A DNA stretch of 64,000 bases from Sinorhizobium fredii. Its GTDB lineage: Bacteria; Pseudomonadota; Alphaproteobacteria; Rhizobiales; Rhizobiaceae. The notes under the pieces were generated by a model. The model searched no databases. It worked only from the letters and a program-made list of their open reading frames with translations, and had not been told where the DNA came from. The stretch covers positions 578,501-642,500 of the forward strand of contig NZ_CP024307.1 of the NCBI RefSeq assembly GCF_002944405.1. The letters are read 5' to 3'. The translations under genes and the position numbers were made by a program. Below, piece by piece: positions 56,009 through 64,000 of the stretch (its first letter is position 1; the number at the start of each line of letters is the position of its first letter).

Positions 56009-56235
56009 CGACAGCTCTTAAGTTCCGCGCCAGGCCGCGCTTACTCCTTGCAAGGATAGTACTCTCATTTCAGGGGATAGTGTCGCCGCAGCCATGCTGA
56101 ATGCCAACGCCGTAACCATGCTCGTGGCAAACTGGCCTGCCGTTGGTTTTCAGCAATAGGAACAAACTCTGCATGGTGGTTTCGTCGAGCCGTTGCAAGG
56201 CTGGTTAGTTGGGCCAGTGAGGTGGAGGAGGACGC

Positions 56236-56682
56236 TTAAGGGTCAGTGTATCCACGGGCGAAAAGGCGCAGGTCATAGGCCTTGGGATCACGTTGGAAGA
56301 TCACGGCACCCTTCCGCTCGGACTGCTGTGGAACATAGTCGAGCACGGCGCTGCTCTCCTCGACGACCTCGTCGCCCTTGCGAAGCTCACCTTGAATCTC
56401 AACCGCAGCAACGGACCTTCCCGCACGATTTTCGGCGGCGAACTCGACCACGTAACTGCCATTCGCGGACGTGACCTCGACCGGCAGCACGACGAGCTGG
56501 GCCGTCCCCTTGGGCTCGCTCAGGCCTTCCGTGACCAGATATGCGAGCACCACAAGCAACGCCAAGCTACTCACTCCGGCCACGATCCACTCGATAGTGG
56601 AAGTTCCCGGTTTTCGCGTGATCGTCTCGTCGTCGCGCTGCGCCTTCTGCTGCCTGTCGCCTTTTGTGGAGTTTTTTGTCAC
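56236..56682 (-). CDS. TIGR02588 family protein
   Basis: 148 residues. A charged cytoplasmic N-terminus is followed by one TM helix (IEWIVAGVSSLALLVVLAYLV) and a beta-rich outer domain (VVLPVEVTSANGSYVVEFAAEN, DYVPQQSERKGAVIF). The start is GTG 56682, overlapping the stop of the TIGR02587 gene in GTGA; this fixes the start and shows translational coupling. The pair is a conserved rhizobial duo of unknown role. Confidence 0.85.
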   Translation of the reverse strand: MTKNSTKGDRQQKAQRDDETITRKPGTSTIEWIVAGVSSLALLVVLAYLVTEGLSEPKGTAQLVVLPVEVTSANGSYVVEFAAENRAGRSVAAVEIQGELRKGDEVVEESSAVLDYVPQQSERKGAVIFQRDPKAYDLRLFARGYTDP

Positions 56683-57515
56683 AGGATGAGCCTCGCCACC
56701 GCCGCCCCCAATGCGCCTGGAAACGAAAGAACCACGACCGCGCTCAGCGTTTCCGAAAGCCCGGCCCCATCGGTTCTGCCGAAAGTCCATAGGATGTAGG
56801 CGTTGACCAGCATCACCAGCGCATAACCGACGATCGCATATCGGAAGAAGATGCTGAAGAAGCCGGCGCCCGGTTCCGGATTGTGCGTGCCCCGGAATTC
56901 GAGCTCATAGACGAAGGCGTGCATGAGGCCGAGCGTTCCGATGACCAGCGCGACCTCCTGCCAGGGATTCATCTTGTAGGCAATCAGGACGACCTCTTCG
57001 GTCGGTGCGATGTTCACCGACAGGAACAGTGCTCCGACGACCATCAGAAACAGTTCTCCGGCGTAACCGGGCTCCGGAATCTCGTTGTCCTCCAATGGAC
57101 TTGGACCCAACTGGGCCCGCGCTAGCGATGCACCCAAGCTGCCGGGCACAACCTGAACGGCAATCTTTCCGACCACCTCCCGGAGCGGCATTTCCGCGTT
57201 CACGATGCCGAAGATCAAAAGAACCGCTGTCGCCGCGAATGCAGCAACCAGCAGCGCCACCAATGCATCCGCTATACGATCGCGAAGCATCACCGTCTCG
57301 CGAAAACCTCCATATTTGTGCAACAGCACCAGCATCGGGACGGTGACCGCCAGCAATAGCGCAAGCCGCAAAGGGTGAAGATGAAAACCCAGAGCCCAGG
57401 CCTCCATCGTCATCAGCACCGGTACGGCGAAGATCAATGCTCCGGCGAAGGCGCGACCGAGACCAATCCAGAACTCGCGCAGCGTTGGGCCGACGATGAC
57501 TTCAGTTGCCGCCAA
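56679..57515 (-). CDS. TIGR02587 family membrane protein
   Basis: 278 residues with about seven transmembrane helices (e.g. GALIFAVPVLMTMEAWALGFH, LALLLAVTVPMLVLLHKYGGF, ALLVAAFAATAVLLIFGIVN). Acidic residues occur inside helices (NIAPTEEVVLIAYKM). The start is TTG 57515 with AAGGGGA upstream. It is coupled to the TIGR02588 gene. Function unknown; a membrane complex of the two proteins is likely. Confidence 0.87.
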   Translation of the reverse strand: MAATEVIVGPTLREFWIGLGRAFAGALIFAVPVLMTMEAWALGFHLHPLRLALLLAVTVPMLVLLHKYGGFRETVMLRDRIADALVALLVAAFAATAVLLIFGIVNAEMPLREVVGKIAVQVVPGSLGASLARAQLGPSPLEDNEIPEPGYAGELFLMVVGALFLSVNIAPTEEVVLIAYKMNPWQEVALVIGTLGLMHAFVYELEFRGTHNPEPGAGFFSIFFRYAIVGYALVMLVNAYILWTFGRTDGAGLSETLSAVVVLSFPGALGAAVARLIL

Positions 57516-57912
57516 TCCGTTCCCCTTTCACGACGTTGGCCGATTTTGCACGCGTATCGGCTCGTGCAAGCCGGTGGGAAAACAATGCTTGCTGCGCATT
57601 CCTGTTCCGGAACACTGCAGAATTCTCTTGGTGTCTTCGGCCCTTCGTTCATGAAGCTGGGACATACTCGCCGATCGGGTTGTTCGACTGCCGATTTGTC
57701 GACGGAACAGACCGGCATGCTGGGGCGTTTAGCCAATCGTTCTTCAGGGCGGCAGTTGTTTGCGCTTTTCGCGCGACGTTCTGAGATGCCGAAGGAGGCG
57801 GGAACTTCGCCCCTCGTCGAAAAGCCATCTTCCTGACCGGATTAGAACCTCGAGGTGAGATCGGCTCACCACCGATATGCTCTGCTGGCACCTGATTGGA
57901 GGGAGGACCGAT

Positions 57913-59136
57913 ATGCTGTCTTGTCCTGCGGGAGCTCTCGCTGCAGCGACCATGCTCGCTGGCTTGCCGGCGTTCGCTAGCGACACCGTCCGGATATCGG
58001 GTTGGGGCGGGTCCGAGGTCGCCATCGTCAACGGCCTGTTGACCGACGTTCTTGCCGAAAAGCTCGCGAAAGAGGGCATCACGGTAAAATACGAGCCCGT
58101 GGATGGCGAGTTTTCGCAGTTCATTGTCAACGGCCTGTCGGCGGGTACCGCTCCGGACCTTTTCTACGTCGACATTTTCTGGGCGCGCTCCGTGTTCAGC
58201 GCCGGTCAGGCCTTGCCGGTAACGCAGGACGTATCCGGCTTCGCAGCCAATCTCGTCGAGGCGTTCACATATGAAGGAAAGGTTTACGCGATCCCGAAGG
58301 ACTTCAACACGCTGGCGGTCCATTTCAACAAGGACATCTTCGATGATGCCGGCGTTGCTTATCCGAGCGACGGCGATACATGGAAGACGCTGCAGGAGAA
58401 ACTGGTCGCCGTGCACAAGGCTCTTCCGGAGGTCGATGGCCTCTGTCTCGTTCCGGAATATGCCCGTTTCGGCGCCTTTGCATTGTCGACAGGCTGGACC
58501 CCCTTCGACAGCTGGGGAAAAACGATGCTCGATCAGCGCTTCCGTCGGGCTTTCGATTTCTACACCGGCCTCGTGAAGTCCGGGGCTGCCGTCCTGGCCG
58601 CCGACGCGGGGCAAAGCTGGGCCGGCGGGTGCCTGGCGTCCGAGCGGGCTGCCACAGCGATCGAGGGCGCCTGGATCATCAGCGCCCTGCGCGACAGTGC
58701 CCCGAACATGAACCTCGGGACTGTCCGAATGCCGAAGGACCCCGAAAGCGGCAAACGAGGCAATATCGTCTTTACCGTCGGTTGGACCGTCAACGCGGCC
58801 TCCAAGGTCAGCAAGGCTGCTATAAAGGTGGCCGGGCTCCTGACCTCAGAGGAGGCCCAGCAATGGGTTCTGGAGCAAGGATTGGCCCTGCCGAGCCGGA
58901 CCGGCCTGGCTGACAACCCGTGGCTGCGGGGGGACCGGCCCGAACAGATGACAAGCCGAGTGATTTTCGAAGGACTGTCGGACGATCACGTCATGCCGTA
59001 TTTCTTTGGAAAGGTCGGAGGGAGTTGGATGCAGCCGATCAATGCGGCGCTCAATTCTGTCATCCTCGGGGAGGCGGACGCCGACACAGCCTTAGCATCG
59101 GCACAAAGCGCCCTCGATCGGATGCTCGCGAATTAG
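57913..59136 (+). CDS. ABC sugar transporter, extracellular solute-binding protein
   Basis: 407 residues. Signal peptide (about 22 residues, ending AFAS/D), then VRISGWGGSEVAIVNGLL, GTAPDLFYVDIFWARSV and YAIPKDFNTLAVHFNKDIF, typical of family 1 sugar-binding proteins. GGGAGG precedes ATG 57913; an in-frame Met 12 codons earlier is less likely. First gene of an ABC cluster with two unusually large permeases. Confidence 0.92.
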   Translation: MLSCPAGALAAATMLAGLPAFASDTVRISGWGGSEVAIVNGLLTDVLAEKLAKEGITVKYEPVDGEFSQFIVNGLSAGTAPDLFYVDIFWARSVFSAGQALPVTQDVSGFAANLVEAFTYEGKVYAIPKDFNTLAVHFNKDIFDDAGVAYPSDGDTWKTLQEKLVAVHKALPEVDGLCLVPEYARFGAFALSTGWTPFDSWGKTMLDQRFRRAFDFYTGLVKSGAAVLAADAGQSWAGGCLASERAATAIEGAWIISALRDSAPNMNLGTVRMPKDPESGKRGNIVFTVGWTVNAASKVSKAAIKVAGLLTSEEAQQWVLEQGLALPSRTGLADNPWLRGDRPEQMTSRVIFEGLSDDHVMPYFFGKVGGSWMQPINAALNSVILGEADADTALASAQSALDRMLAN

Positions 59137-59198
59137 GCGTTGCTCTCGAGCAAAGAGGAGACGGCTGGTTCGGCAGGGCACGCTCAGGAGGAGCATGC

Positions 59199-60287
59199 AT
59201 GGCGCGAGCAAGGTCGGAAGAGAGGAGCGGCTGGCTCTTCATCTTGCCCTTTATGGTCTCGATGGCGCTGTTCTTCGTCTACGCGATCGTCCGGACAGCC
59301 TATTACAGCTTCACCGATTTCGACCTGTTCAAGACTCCGAGCTTCGTCGGGCTGTCCAATTACACTGCGCTTGTCTCCGATGAGCTTTTCCTGACCGCCC
59401 TGCGCAACACGATCGGCTTCTCGCTCATCGTCACAACGGTTCAGACCGCGCTTGCGCTTGCTCTGGCAGTTCTCGTGAACCACGCCGTCCGAGCGAGGGG
59501 ACCTGTCAGGACCGTGTTTTACCTGCCATCCATCATGTCCAGTGCGGCCATGACGCTTATCTTTCTTTGGCTCTTTCAAAGAGATGGCTTCATGACCGCG
59601 ATCGTCAGCATCGTGCTTGCCTATCTCCGGCATATCCTTCTGTTCCTCGTGGGCGTCGCTGCGGTGCAGGGTGCGCTCGTTCTCAACGCGCGGCGCCGCT
59701 ATGAAGGCGTTTCGATTTTCGACCCCTTCTTTCTGCTCGTCGCCGCTGCGAGCGCGCTGGCACTTGTCGTCGCCTGTGCCCTCGCGGGATTGCTGCCTGT
59801 CTTCGATAACGATCTGCGTATTTCCTGGCTGAATACCCAGCAGCGTTTCCTCTTCATGCCGGTCACGCTGTGGTCGGTGGCGTTGATGAACGTCTTTACG
59901 ACGGTCCCGACGCTGATGCTGTTGTTTCTGGCGGGGCTACAATCGATTCCGAACGCCTTGTACGACGCGGCCGAGATCGACGGGGCCAACGCCTTCCAGC
60001 GATTTCGCCACATAACCGTGCCGGCGCTTAGGCCGGTGACCTTTGCCGTCGTCACGATGGGCATCATCGGCACCCTGCAGATGTTTGACCAGGTCGCGGT
60101 TCTGGGAGATGCGGCGCCGCTGGCAAGTCGCGCGACGCTTGCATATTACGTCTATGAGAACGCGTTTCCGGCGGGCGCCTCTTCGAGGATCGGCATGGCA
60201 AGTGCGGCGGCGCTGGTCCTCGGCATTCTGACAATCGCAGTCGTCTACGTTCAAAAGTCGGTCGGCGTGAAGGAACGGGCCGAATGA
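59199..60287 (+). CDS. ABC sugar permease (MalF type), enlarged
   Basis: 362 residues. The standard first half (ERSGWLFILPFMVSMALFFVYA, NTIGFSLIVTTVQTALALALAVLVNH, FYLPSIMSSAAMTLIFLWLFQ) is followed by an extra hydrophobic block of about 70-80 residues with two further TM helices (AYLRHILLFLVGVAAVQGALV, FFLLVAAASALALVVACALAGLL) before the usual end with the EAA loop (YDAAEIDGANAFQRFRHITVP). AGGAGG lies upstream of ATG 59199. The stop overlaps the start of the next permease (ATGA). Confidence 0.9.
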   Translation: MARARSEERSGWLFILPFMVSMALFFVYAIVRTAYYSFTDFDLFKTPSFVGLSNYTALVSDELFLTALRNTIGFSLIVTTVQTALALALAVLVNHAVRARGPVRTVFYLPSIMSSAAMTLIFLWLFQRDGFMTAIVSIVLAYLRHILLFLVGVAAVQGALVLNARRRYEGVSIFDPFFLLVAAASALALVVACALAGLLPVFDNDLRISWLNTQQRFLFMPVTLWSVALMNVFTTVPTLMLLFLAGLQSIPNALYDAAEIDGANAFQRFRHITVPALRPVTFAVVTMGIIGTLQMFDQVAVLGDAAPLASRATLAYYVYENAFPAGASSRIGMASAAALVLGILTIAVVYVQKSVGVKERAE

Positions 60288-61684
60288 TGGTGAGGAAAGT
60301 TGCTTCGGATGCCCCGCCCTCACGCCGCCCTCTGCCGTCTGGGGCGCTTCGCCGGCGGCAGCTTGCGCTCAGCGCCTGGTTGTATCTGACCCTTCTTGCC
60401 GTCGCGACGATAATGATGGGGACATTTGTTCTCGCGTTCATGGCGAGCCTGAAGGCCGACCCGCTGGAGAGACCGTTTCGTGTCTATTTCGATCAGCTGA
60501 ATCCGGCCGCGTGGATTGCCGCCGCCCGTTTGGGGCAAGAGGGTGCGGGTGACGCTTTGTGGGGAGGACTGTCTCCCGGCGCCGAAGTGGGCTTCAGTGT
60601 CACTTACGCAGCGCCCGCCGGGACCAAGATCGTCGAACCGAAGGCCGAGATTCCGCGCCGCCGCCCGGGGTCGGGCATCGCCGCTGCACTCATGCGGCAT
60701 TACGCGGCGGACTACGCGTCAATCGCGCTGAAAAATTCCAGTTCGGCAATGATGCAGGTTCGTGATGAGGAGGGAGGATTGCAAGCGCGGCAGACGCGGA
60801 CATTCGTCTATGAGATCACCTACCGCACCGACCGCGAGGATCGGCCGTGGATCGAACGCACGCCCCTCAATCTGACCGCTCCGCCCTCTCAAACGCTTGC
60901 CGAAAGTCCGATTTCGCCATCGCGGTCCGAGCGGCGCGGACGTCTCCTGAGTTGGGACAACATCACGCCAGGCGTTCTCGGGCTGATCTTCAACAACTAC
61001 CGGCGGGTGATAAACGAGACGGCTGACCTGGAGACCGGGAAAAGCCTGTTCGGGAGCTGGCTGGTCAATAGCTTCGCCATCGCCGCCGGACGCCTGGTCC
61101 TGACGCTTGTCGTCGCCAGCCTTGGCGGTTATGCACTTGCGCGGCTCGAATTCAGGGGCAGCCGTTTCATCTTCGCTGCATTGCTCTTCTCGATGACGAT
61201 TCCGGCGCAGGTGACTTTCGTTTCGAATTATCTGATCTTCAGGGACCTGTCGCTTCTAAACACTCCCTGGAGCGTGATCGTCGTTCTCGTCGCCTCGGCC
61301 AATGTCCTGTTGATGAAGCAGTTTTTTGAAGGGTTCCCAAGAGAGATAGAGGAGGCGGCAATCGTGGACGGCGCCAGCCGTTTTCAAGTGTTCTGGAAGA
61401 TCGTGCTGCCAAACGCAAAGCCGGCTTTGTTGGTCAACGCGATTCTCGCCTTCCAAGGTGCCTGGAACGACTTCTTTTGGCCCCTCGTCCTCATCACCAG
61501 CCCGCCCGAAGCGCTGACGGTTCAGGTCGGGCTTCTCAGCCTTCGTCGCTCGTACGGGGGCGCGCAGGGCGATTGGGGACTCGTTCTGGCCGGCGCGTTC
61601 ATCTCGATCGTGCCGGTGCTTATCCTTTTCGTCCTCTTCCAGCGGCACATCGTCTCGACTGAGCTCACCAGGGGCACCGCCTAA
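60284..61684 (+). CDS. ABC sugar permease (MalG type) with large periplasmic insertion
   Basis: 466 residues, against about 280 usual for the family. TM1 (LYLTLLAVATIMMGTFVLAFMASL) is followed by about 170 extra residues, beta-rich (VGFSVTYAAPAGTKIVEPKAEI, TFVYEITYRTDREDRPW), before the normal TM2-6 part, which includes the EAA loop EEAAIVDGASRFQVFWKIVLP. The insertion lies on the periplasmic side, where it could contact the binding protein. The stop codon lies inside the long hairpin repeat at 61681. No ATPase gene follows. Confidence 0.9.
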   Translation: MMVRKVASDAPPSRRPLPSGALRRRQLALSAWLYLTLLAVATIMMGTFVLAFMASLKADPLERPFRVYFDQLNPAAWIAAARLGQEGAGDALWGGLSPGAEVGFSVTYAAPAGTKIVEPKAEIPRRRPGSGIAAALMRHYAADYASIALKNSSSAMMQVRDEEGGLQARQTRTFVYEITYRTDREDRPWIERTPLNLTAPPSQTLAESPISPSRSERRGRLLSWDNITPGVLGLIFNNYRRVINETADLETGKSLFGSWLVNSFAIAAGRLVLTLVVASLGGYALARLEFRGSRFIFAALLFSMTIPAQVTFVSNYLIFRDLSLLNTPWSVIVVLVASANVLLMKQFFEGFPREIEEAAIVDGASRFQVFWKIVLPNAKPALLVNAILAFQGAWNDFFWPLVLITSPPEALTVQVGLLSLRRSYGGAQGDWGLVLAGAFISIVPVLILFVLFQRHIVSTELTRGTA

Positions 61685-61724
61685 AGCGCGCCGCGTTCAA
61701 ACGCATTCACGCGGCGCGCTTTAG
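61681..61724 (+). terminator. Long hairpin overlapping the permease stop codon
   Basis: CTAAAGCGCGCCGCG (61681-61695) and CGCGGCGCGCTTTAG (61710-61724) form a perfect 15-base-pair stem with a 14-base loop, followed by GTCTTTGTTTTT. The TAA of the permease is inside the left arm. It probably terminates the ABC operon; it is contiguous with the dispersed repeat at 61732-61785. Confidence 0.8.
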
Positions 61725-61731
61725 GTCTTTG

Positions 61732-61785
61732 TTTTTGTGCATGTCGTCATCCCACAACCGCTGCACACTTTTGGGCGACATGCAT
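61732..61785 (-). repeat. Dispersed repeat copy B (inverted relative to copy A)
   Basis: The reverse complement reads GCATGTCGCCCAAAAGTG, then GACATGCACAAAAA, matching 16366-16415 with small changes. Together with the adjacent long hairpin it looks like one composite rhizobial intergenic element at the end of the ABC operon. Confidence 0.75.
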
Positions 61786-61874
61786 TAGCACTGCCAAGCT
61801 ATCCTTTGTTGGTGACCTCGAGGCCTCATACTCTCAGCGGGCTTCCAGCACTGAAGCAATCCACCTCTCGCCTA

Positions 61875-63098
61875 TCATTTCACGACGGTTTTTATCTTGG
61901 CGATCGATTCGAGCGTGCGATGGACGGGGCACTTGCCGGCAATTTCCTCGATCCTGCTGCGAAGCTCCTCGGAGATCCCGCCGTCGATGGAAATGACGCG
62001 CTCGAATTGATCGATCCTGCCGCCGCCGATTTCCTTCTCGGTGCACTCCTCGCAGTCCTCCGCATGAATTTTGGCATGCGAGACGTCAACGCCAATTCGC
62101 CCGAGGGTCAGCTTCTTGTGGTCGGCATAGAGACGCAATGTCATCGAGGTGCAGGCGCCAAGTGCGATCGACAGAAAGTCATAGGGTGACGGCCCGGAAT
62201 CGAGCCCGCCCACTCTTTCGGGCTCATCGGCGAAGAGCCGATGGCCGCCGGCCTGAACCGCGTTTTGAAATTTGCCTTCGCCCGTTTCCGTCACACGGAC
62301 GTGTTCAATCGTGCCCTCGCCTTGCGGCATGTCGGCGGAGAGATAACGGCTCAGCCATCCCGATATGATCCGGCCGACGAAGGCTGCGTCCTCCGGATCG
62401 GTGAGCAGATGATCGGCCTTATCCAGCGATACAAAGCTCTTCGGATGTCTGGCCGCATGGAAGATTTCGGTAGCGTTCGCGATTCCGACGGTCTCGTCGA
62501 GGGGAGCGTGAAGGATGAGGAGCGGTTTTTTCAGGCTTGCAACAGCATCCTTGATACGCTGCTCACGTGCATCTTCGACAAACTGCTTTCGAACGAGAAA
62601 TGTACGCCCCGCGAGATCGACTTCGGCCGCACCGCTCTTTTCGATCTCCTCGAGGCTCGTTCCGAAGTTCTTCAGCACATGGCCCACGTCAGCCGGTGCA
62701 CCGATTGTCGCCACGGCGCGCACCTCGGGAATCTCCTTGGCAACGGCCAGGACCGCAGCACCCCCGAGCGAGTGGCCAATCAGCAACGAAGGTGCCTGGT
62801 AGTGTTGACGGAGATAGTCGGCGGCCGAAACCAGGTCGGCGACATTGGAGGAGAAATTCGTCGAGGCGAATTCCCCTTCACTCGATCCCAGGCCCGTGAA
62901 ATCGAAGCGCAGGACAGCGATACCTTCGCGCGCAAGTTCCGCTGCAATGCGGCGCGCGGCCGCCAGATCCTTGGAACAGGTGAAGCAATGCGCAAAGAGT
63001 GCGTAAGCGCGCAATTGCCCGTTGGGCAGATCGAGGCGGGCGGCCAGGGTGGCCCCGGAATGGCCGGCAAATTGGTGCCGTTGCGTGTTGAAAGGCAT
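61875..63098 (-). CDS. Alpha/beta hydrolase - OsmC fusion protein
   Basis: 407 residues, bifunctional layout. Residues 1-250: alpha/beta hydrolase with the elbow GHSLGGAAV, acid in HAPLDETVG and His in DKADHLLT. Residues about 270-407: OsmC/Ohr-type domain with the two redox Cys in GACTSMTLRLYADHK and GKCPVHRTLE. OsmC domains reduce organic peroxides, so the fusion may couple ester cleavage to peroxide detoxification. AAGGAG precedes ATG 63098 (MPFNTQRHQF). Known as a fused family in alphaproteobacteria. Confidence 0.92.
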   Translation of the reverse strand: MPFNTQRHQFAGHSGATLAARLDLPNGQLRAYALFAHCFTCSKDLAAARRIAAELAREGIAVLRFDFTGLGSSEGEFASTNFSSNVADLVSAADYLRQHYQAPSLLIGHSLGGAAVLAVAKEIPEVRAVATIGAPADVGHVLKNFGTSLEEIEKSGAAEVDLAGRTFLVRKQFVEDAREQRIKDAVASLKKPLLILHAPLDETVGIANATEIFHAARHPKSFVSLDKADHLLTDPEDAAFVGRIISGWLSRYLSADMPQGEGTIEHVRVTETGEGKFQNAVQAGGHRLFADEPERVGGLDSGPSPYDFLSIALGACTSMTLRLYADHKKLTLGRIGVDVSHAKIHAEDCEECTEKEIGGGRIDQFERVISIDGGISEELRSRIEEIAGKCPVHRTLESIAKIKTVVK

Positions 63099-63159
63099 GG
63101 TAACGCTCCTTGGCTCCGCGGAAAGGAGCATTCTACACCTGCAACGACGACGGACTACC

Positions 63160-63266
63160 TACAACGCCGCGCGTCTTATCAGACGCGCAAAGGTCGCTGC
63201 AGCACTTTGAATTGCTGCATGTCTTTGTCCTTAAATCGAGGTCGACTTAAGGAGACATGCAGTAGC
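63160..63266 (+). repeat. Dispersed palindromic repeat C (complete)
   Basis: Three nested hairpins: GCGCGTCT/AGACGCGC (63169-63188), GCAGCA/TGCTGC (63198-63217), and an outer GCATGTCT/AGACATGC with inner TCCTTAA/TTAAGGA (63216-63260). Its first 55 bases recur at 63946-64000, and a degenerate trace is at about 48677-48712. Confidence 0.8.
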
Positions 63267-63445
63267 TGTTCATTTCGCCAGAGTTTCGACGCGTCGGGTC
63301 GACGCGCCGACGTCGCCTTTGATCTGCTCGGCTATGCGCTTCTGCTCGTCGTTCACAAGATGGATCAGTAACCGAGCGCGGCGCTCAAGGGCCGGAAGCA
63401 GCTTCCGGCCAGCCTGGCTTTCAGGTCCTCGCAGTAGGATCGCAG

Positions 63446-63892
63446 TCAGCCCTGCGTCGGCCGCCAGTCGGGCGACGGAATGACGTTGATCATCCACGGG
63501 ACGCCGAACCTGTCGATCAGGGAACCGAAACCGGGCGACCAGAAGGTCTCGCCAAAGGGCATGACTGGCTTGCCCCCTTCGGACAGCTGATCGAACCAGC
63601 GTTGGGCTTCGGCCTTGTCCTGCGTGTGCAGAGTGACATCGAAGCCGTTCTTGGGCTTGTCGATGTTCCGAGCCCATTCGACGTCCATGTCGGCGCCCAT
63701 CAGCGCCTGGTCGCCGACCTCCAGCCAGCAGTGCATCAGCCAATCCTTGTATTTGGGATCGTTGATCGGCATGTCCGGTGGGGCTTCACCGTAGGAATGG
63801 GCGGCGGTGATCTTGCCGCCGAGCACCTTGGCGTAGAACTCGAACGCCTCGCGGCATTGCCCTTGGAAACTCAGGCTGGTGACGATCTTCAT
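63446..63892 (-). CDS. VOC superfamily (PhnB/glyoxalase-like) protein
   Basis: 148 residues, single-module VOC fold: MKIVTSLSFQGQCREAFEFYAKVLGGKI start and FGSLIDRFGVPWMINV end, as in PhnB-like proteins. Metal-dependent chemistry is possible but the substrate is unknown. Monocistronic, flanked on both sides by copies of the same dispersed repeat. Confidence 0.88.
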   Translation of the reverse strand: MKIVTSLSFQGQCREAFEFYAKVLGGKITAAHSYGEAPPDMPINDPKYKDWLMHCWLEVGDQALMGADMDVEWARNIDKPKNGFDVTLHTQDKAEAQRWFDQLSEGGKPVMPFGETFWSPGFGSLIDRFGVPWMINVIPSPDWRPTQG

Positions 63893-63945
63893 GATTGCGT
63901 CCTTCTCGTCGTTGTGATTTCGGATTTGGAACGGAAACGGCAGGC

Positions 63946-64000
63946 CTGCAGCGGCGCGCGACTTACCAGACGCGCAAAGGTCGCTGCAGCGCTTGAATTG
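63946..64000 (+). repeat. Dispersed palindromic repeat C, second copy cut by window edge
   Basis: The sequence around CCAGACGCGCAAAGGTCGCT, continuing into GCAGCGCTTGAATTG, matches 63160-63215 in the same orientation with few differences. The rest lies beyond base 64000. Confidence 0.75.

Noticed and set aside
63270..63445. Small minus-strand frame ending ASTRRVETLAK
   Set aside because: The tail looks protein-like but there is no good start or ribosome site, and upstream it overlaps the VOC gene in another frame.

Overview
The window looks like a chromosomal or chromid segment of a Sinorhizobium/Ensifer-type alphaproteobacterium (Rhizobiales). This rests on the order of the housekeeping block (murA, DUF2948 gene, hisD, UPF0262 gene, phosphatase-like gene, infA, maf, yacG, tRNA-Phe), a capsule-type polyketide synthase of the RkpA/WcbR family, the TIGR02587/TIGR02588 pair, and dispersed palindromic repeats of rhizobial style. 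Species assignment is inference; no database was consulted.

Layout. (1) 1-7660: a truncated giant fatty-acid/polyketide synthase on the minus strand, divergent from a lipoprotein of the polysaccharide-export (Wza/KpsD) type; together they suggest a capsular or K-antigen locus. (2) 7882-9852: pncA and pncB, the two steps from nicotinamide to NaMN. (3) 10114-14906: small hypotheticals, a composite palindromic repeat, a class A penicillin-binding protein, a ribbon-helix-helix-like protein and tRNA-Thr(GGT). (4) 15066-20799: the conserved housekeeping block ending in tRNA-Phe(GAA), whose promoter is visible.

(5) 20800-24200: a degraded mobile or prophage remnant beside tRNA-Phe, with a serine-recombinase C-terminal scrap, a frameshifted GcrA-like gene, a truncated NusG-like gene, a lone acyl carrier protein and small orphans. 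(6) 24711-35450: accessory genes (MFS exporter with AraC regulator, alpha/beta hydrolase, stress-type proteins, PHA-depolymerase-like esterase with an RHH regulator, cold-shock protein, FabMG-like protein), then IS21-family debris. (7) 35622-41171: an 1849-residue hybrid Ser/Thr-kinase/ATPase/GAF/PAS/histidine-kinase. (8) 41348-48677: a sugar ABC cluster whose first permease is broken, a PQQ-type sugar dehydrogenase, and several decayed genes (thiolase, GNAT, a metallo-hydrolase/DUF4334 chimera).

(9) 48739-53415: small stress-type genes, an AT-rich spacer, and a compact module in which a secreted subtilisin-like protease is divergent from an ECF sigma factor, its probable anti-sigma factor and a secreted protein made of NSSS tetrapeptide repeats. 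This is the best candidate here for an under-described system. (10) 53432-57515: a DUF6065-like protein, a CPA2 cation/proton antiporter and the TIGR02587/02588 pair. (11) 57913-61684: a second sugar ABC cluster with two enlarged permeases and no ATPase; its last stop codon lies in a long hairpin repeat. (12) 61732-64000: dispersed repeats around a hydrolase-OsmC fusion and a VOC protein.

Region 8 has an unusual density of frame breaks. They may be real decay or, in part, sequencing errors in homopolymers.
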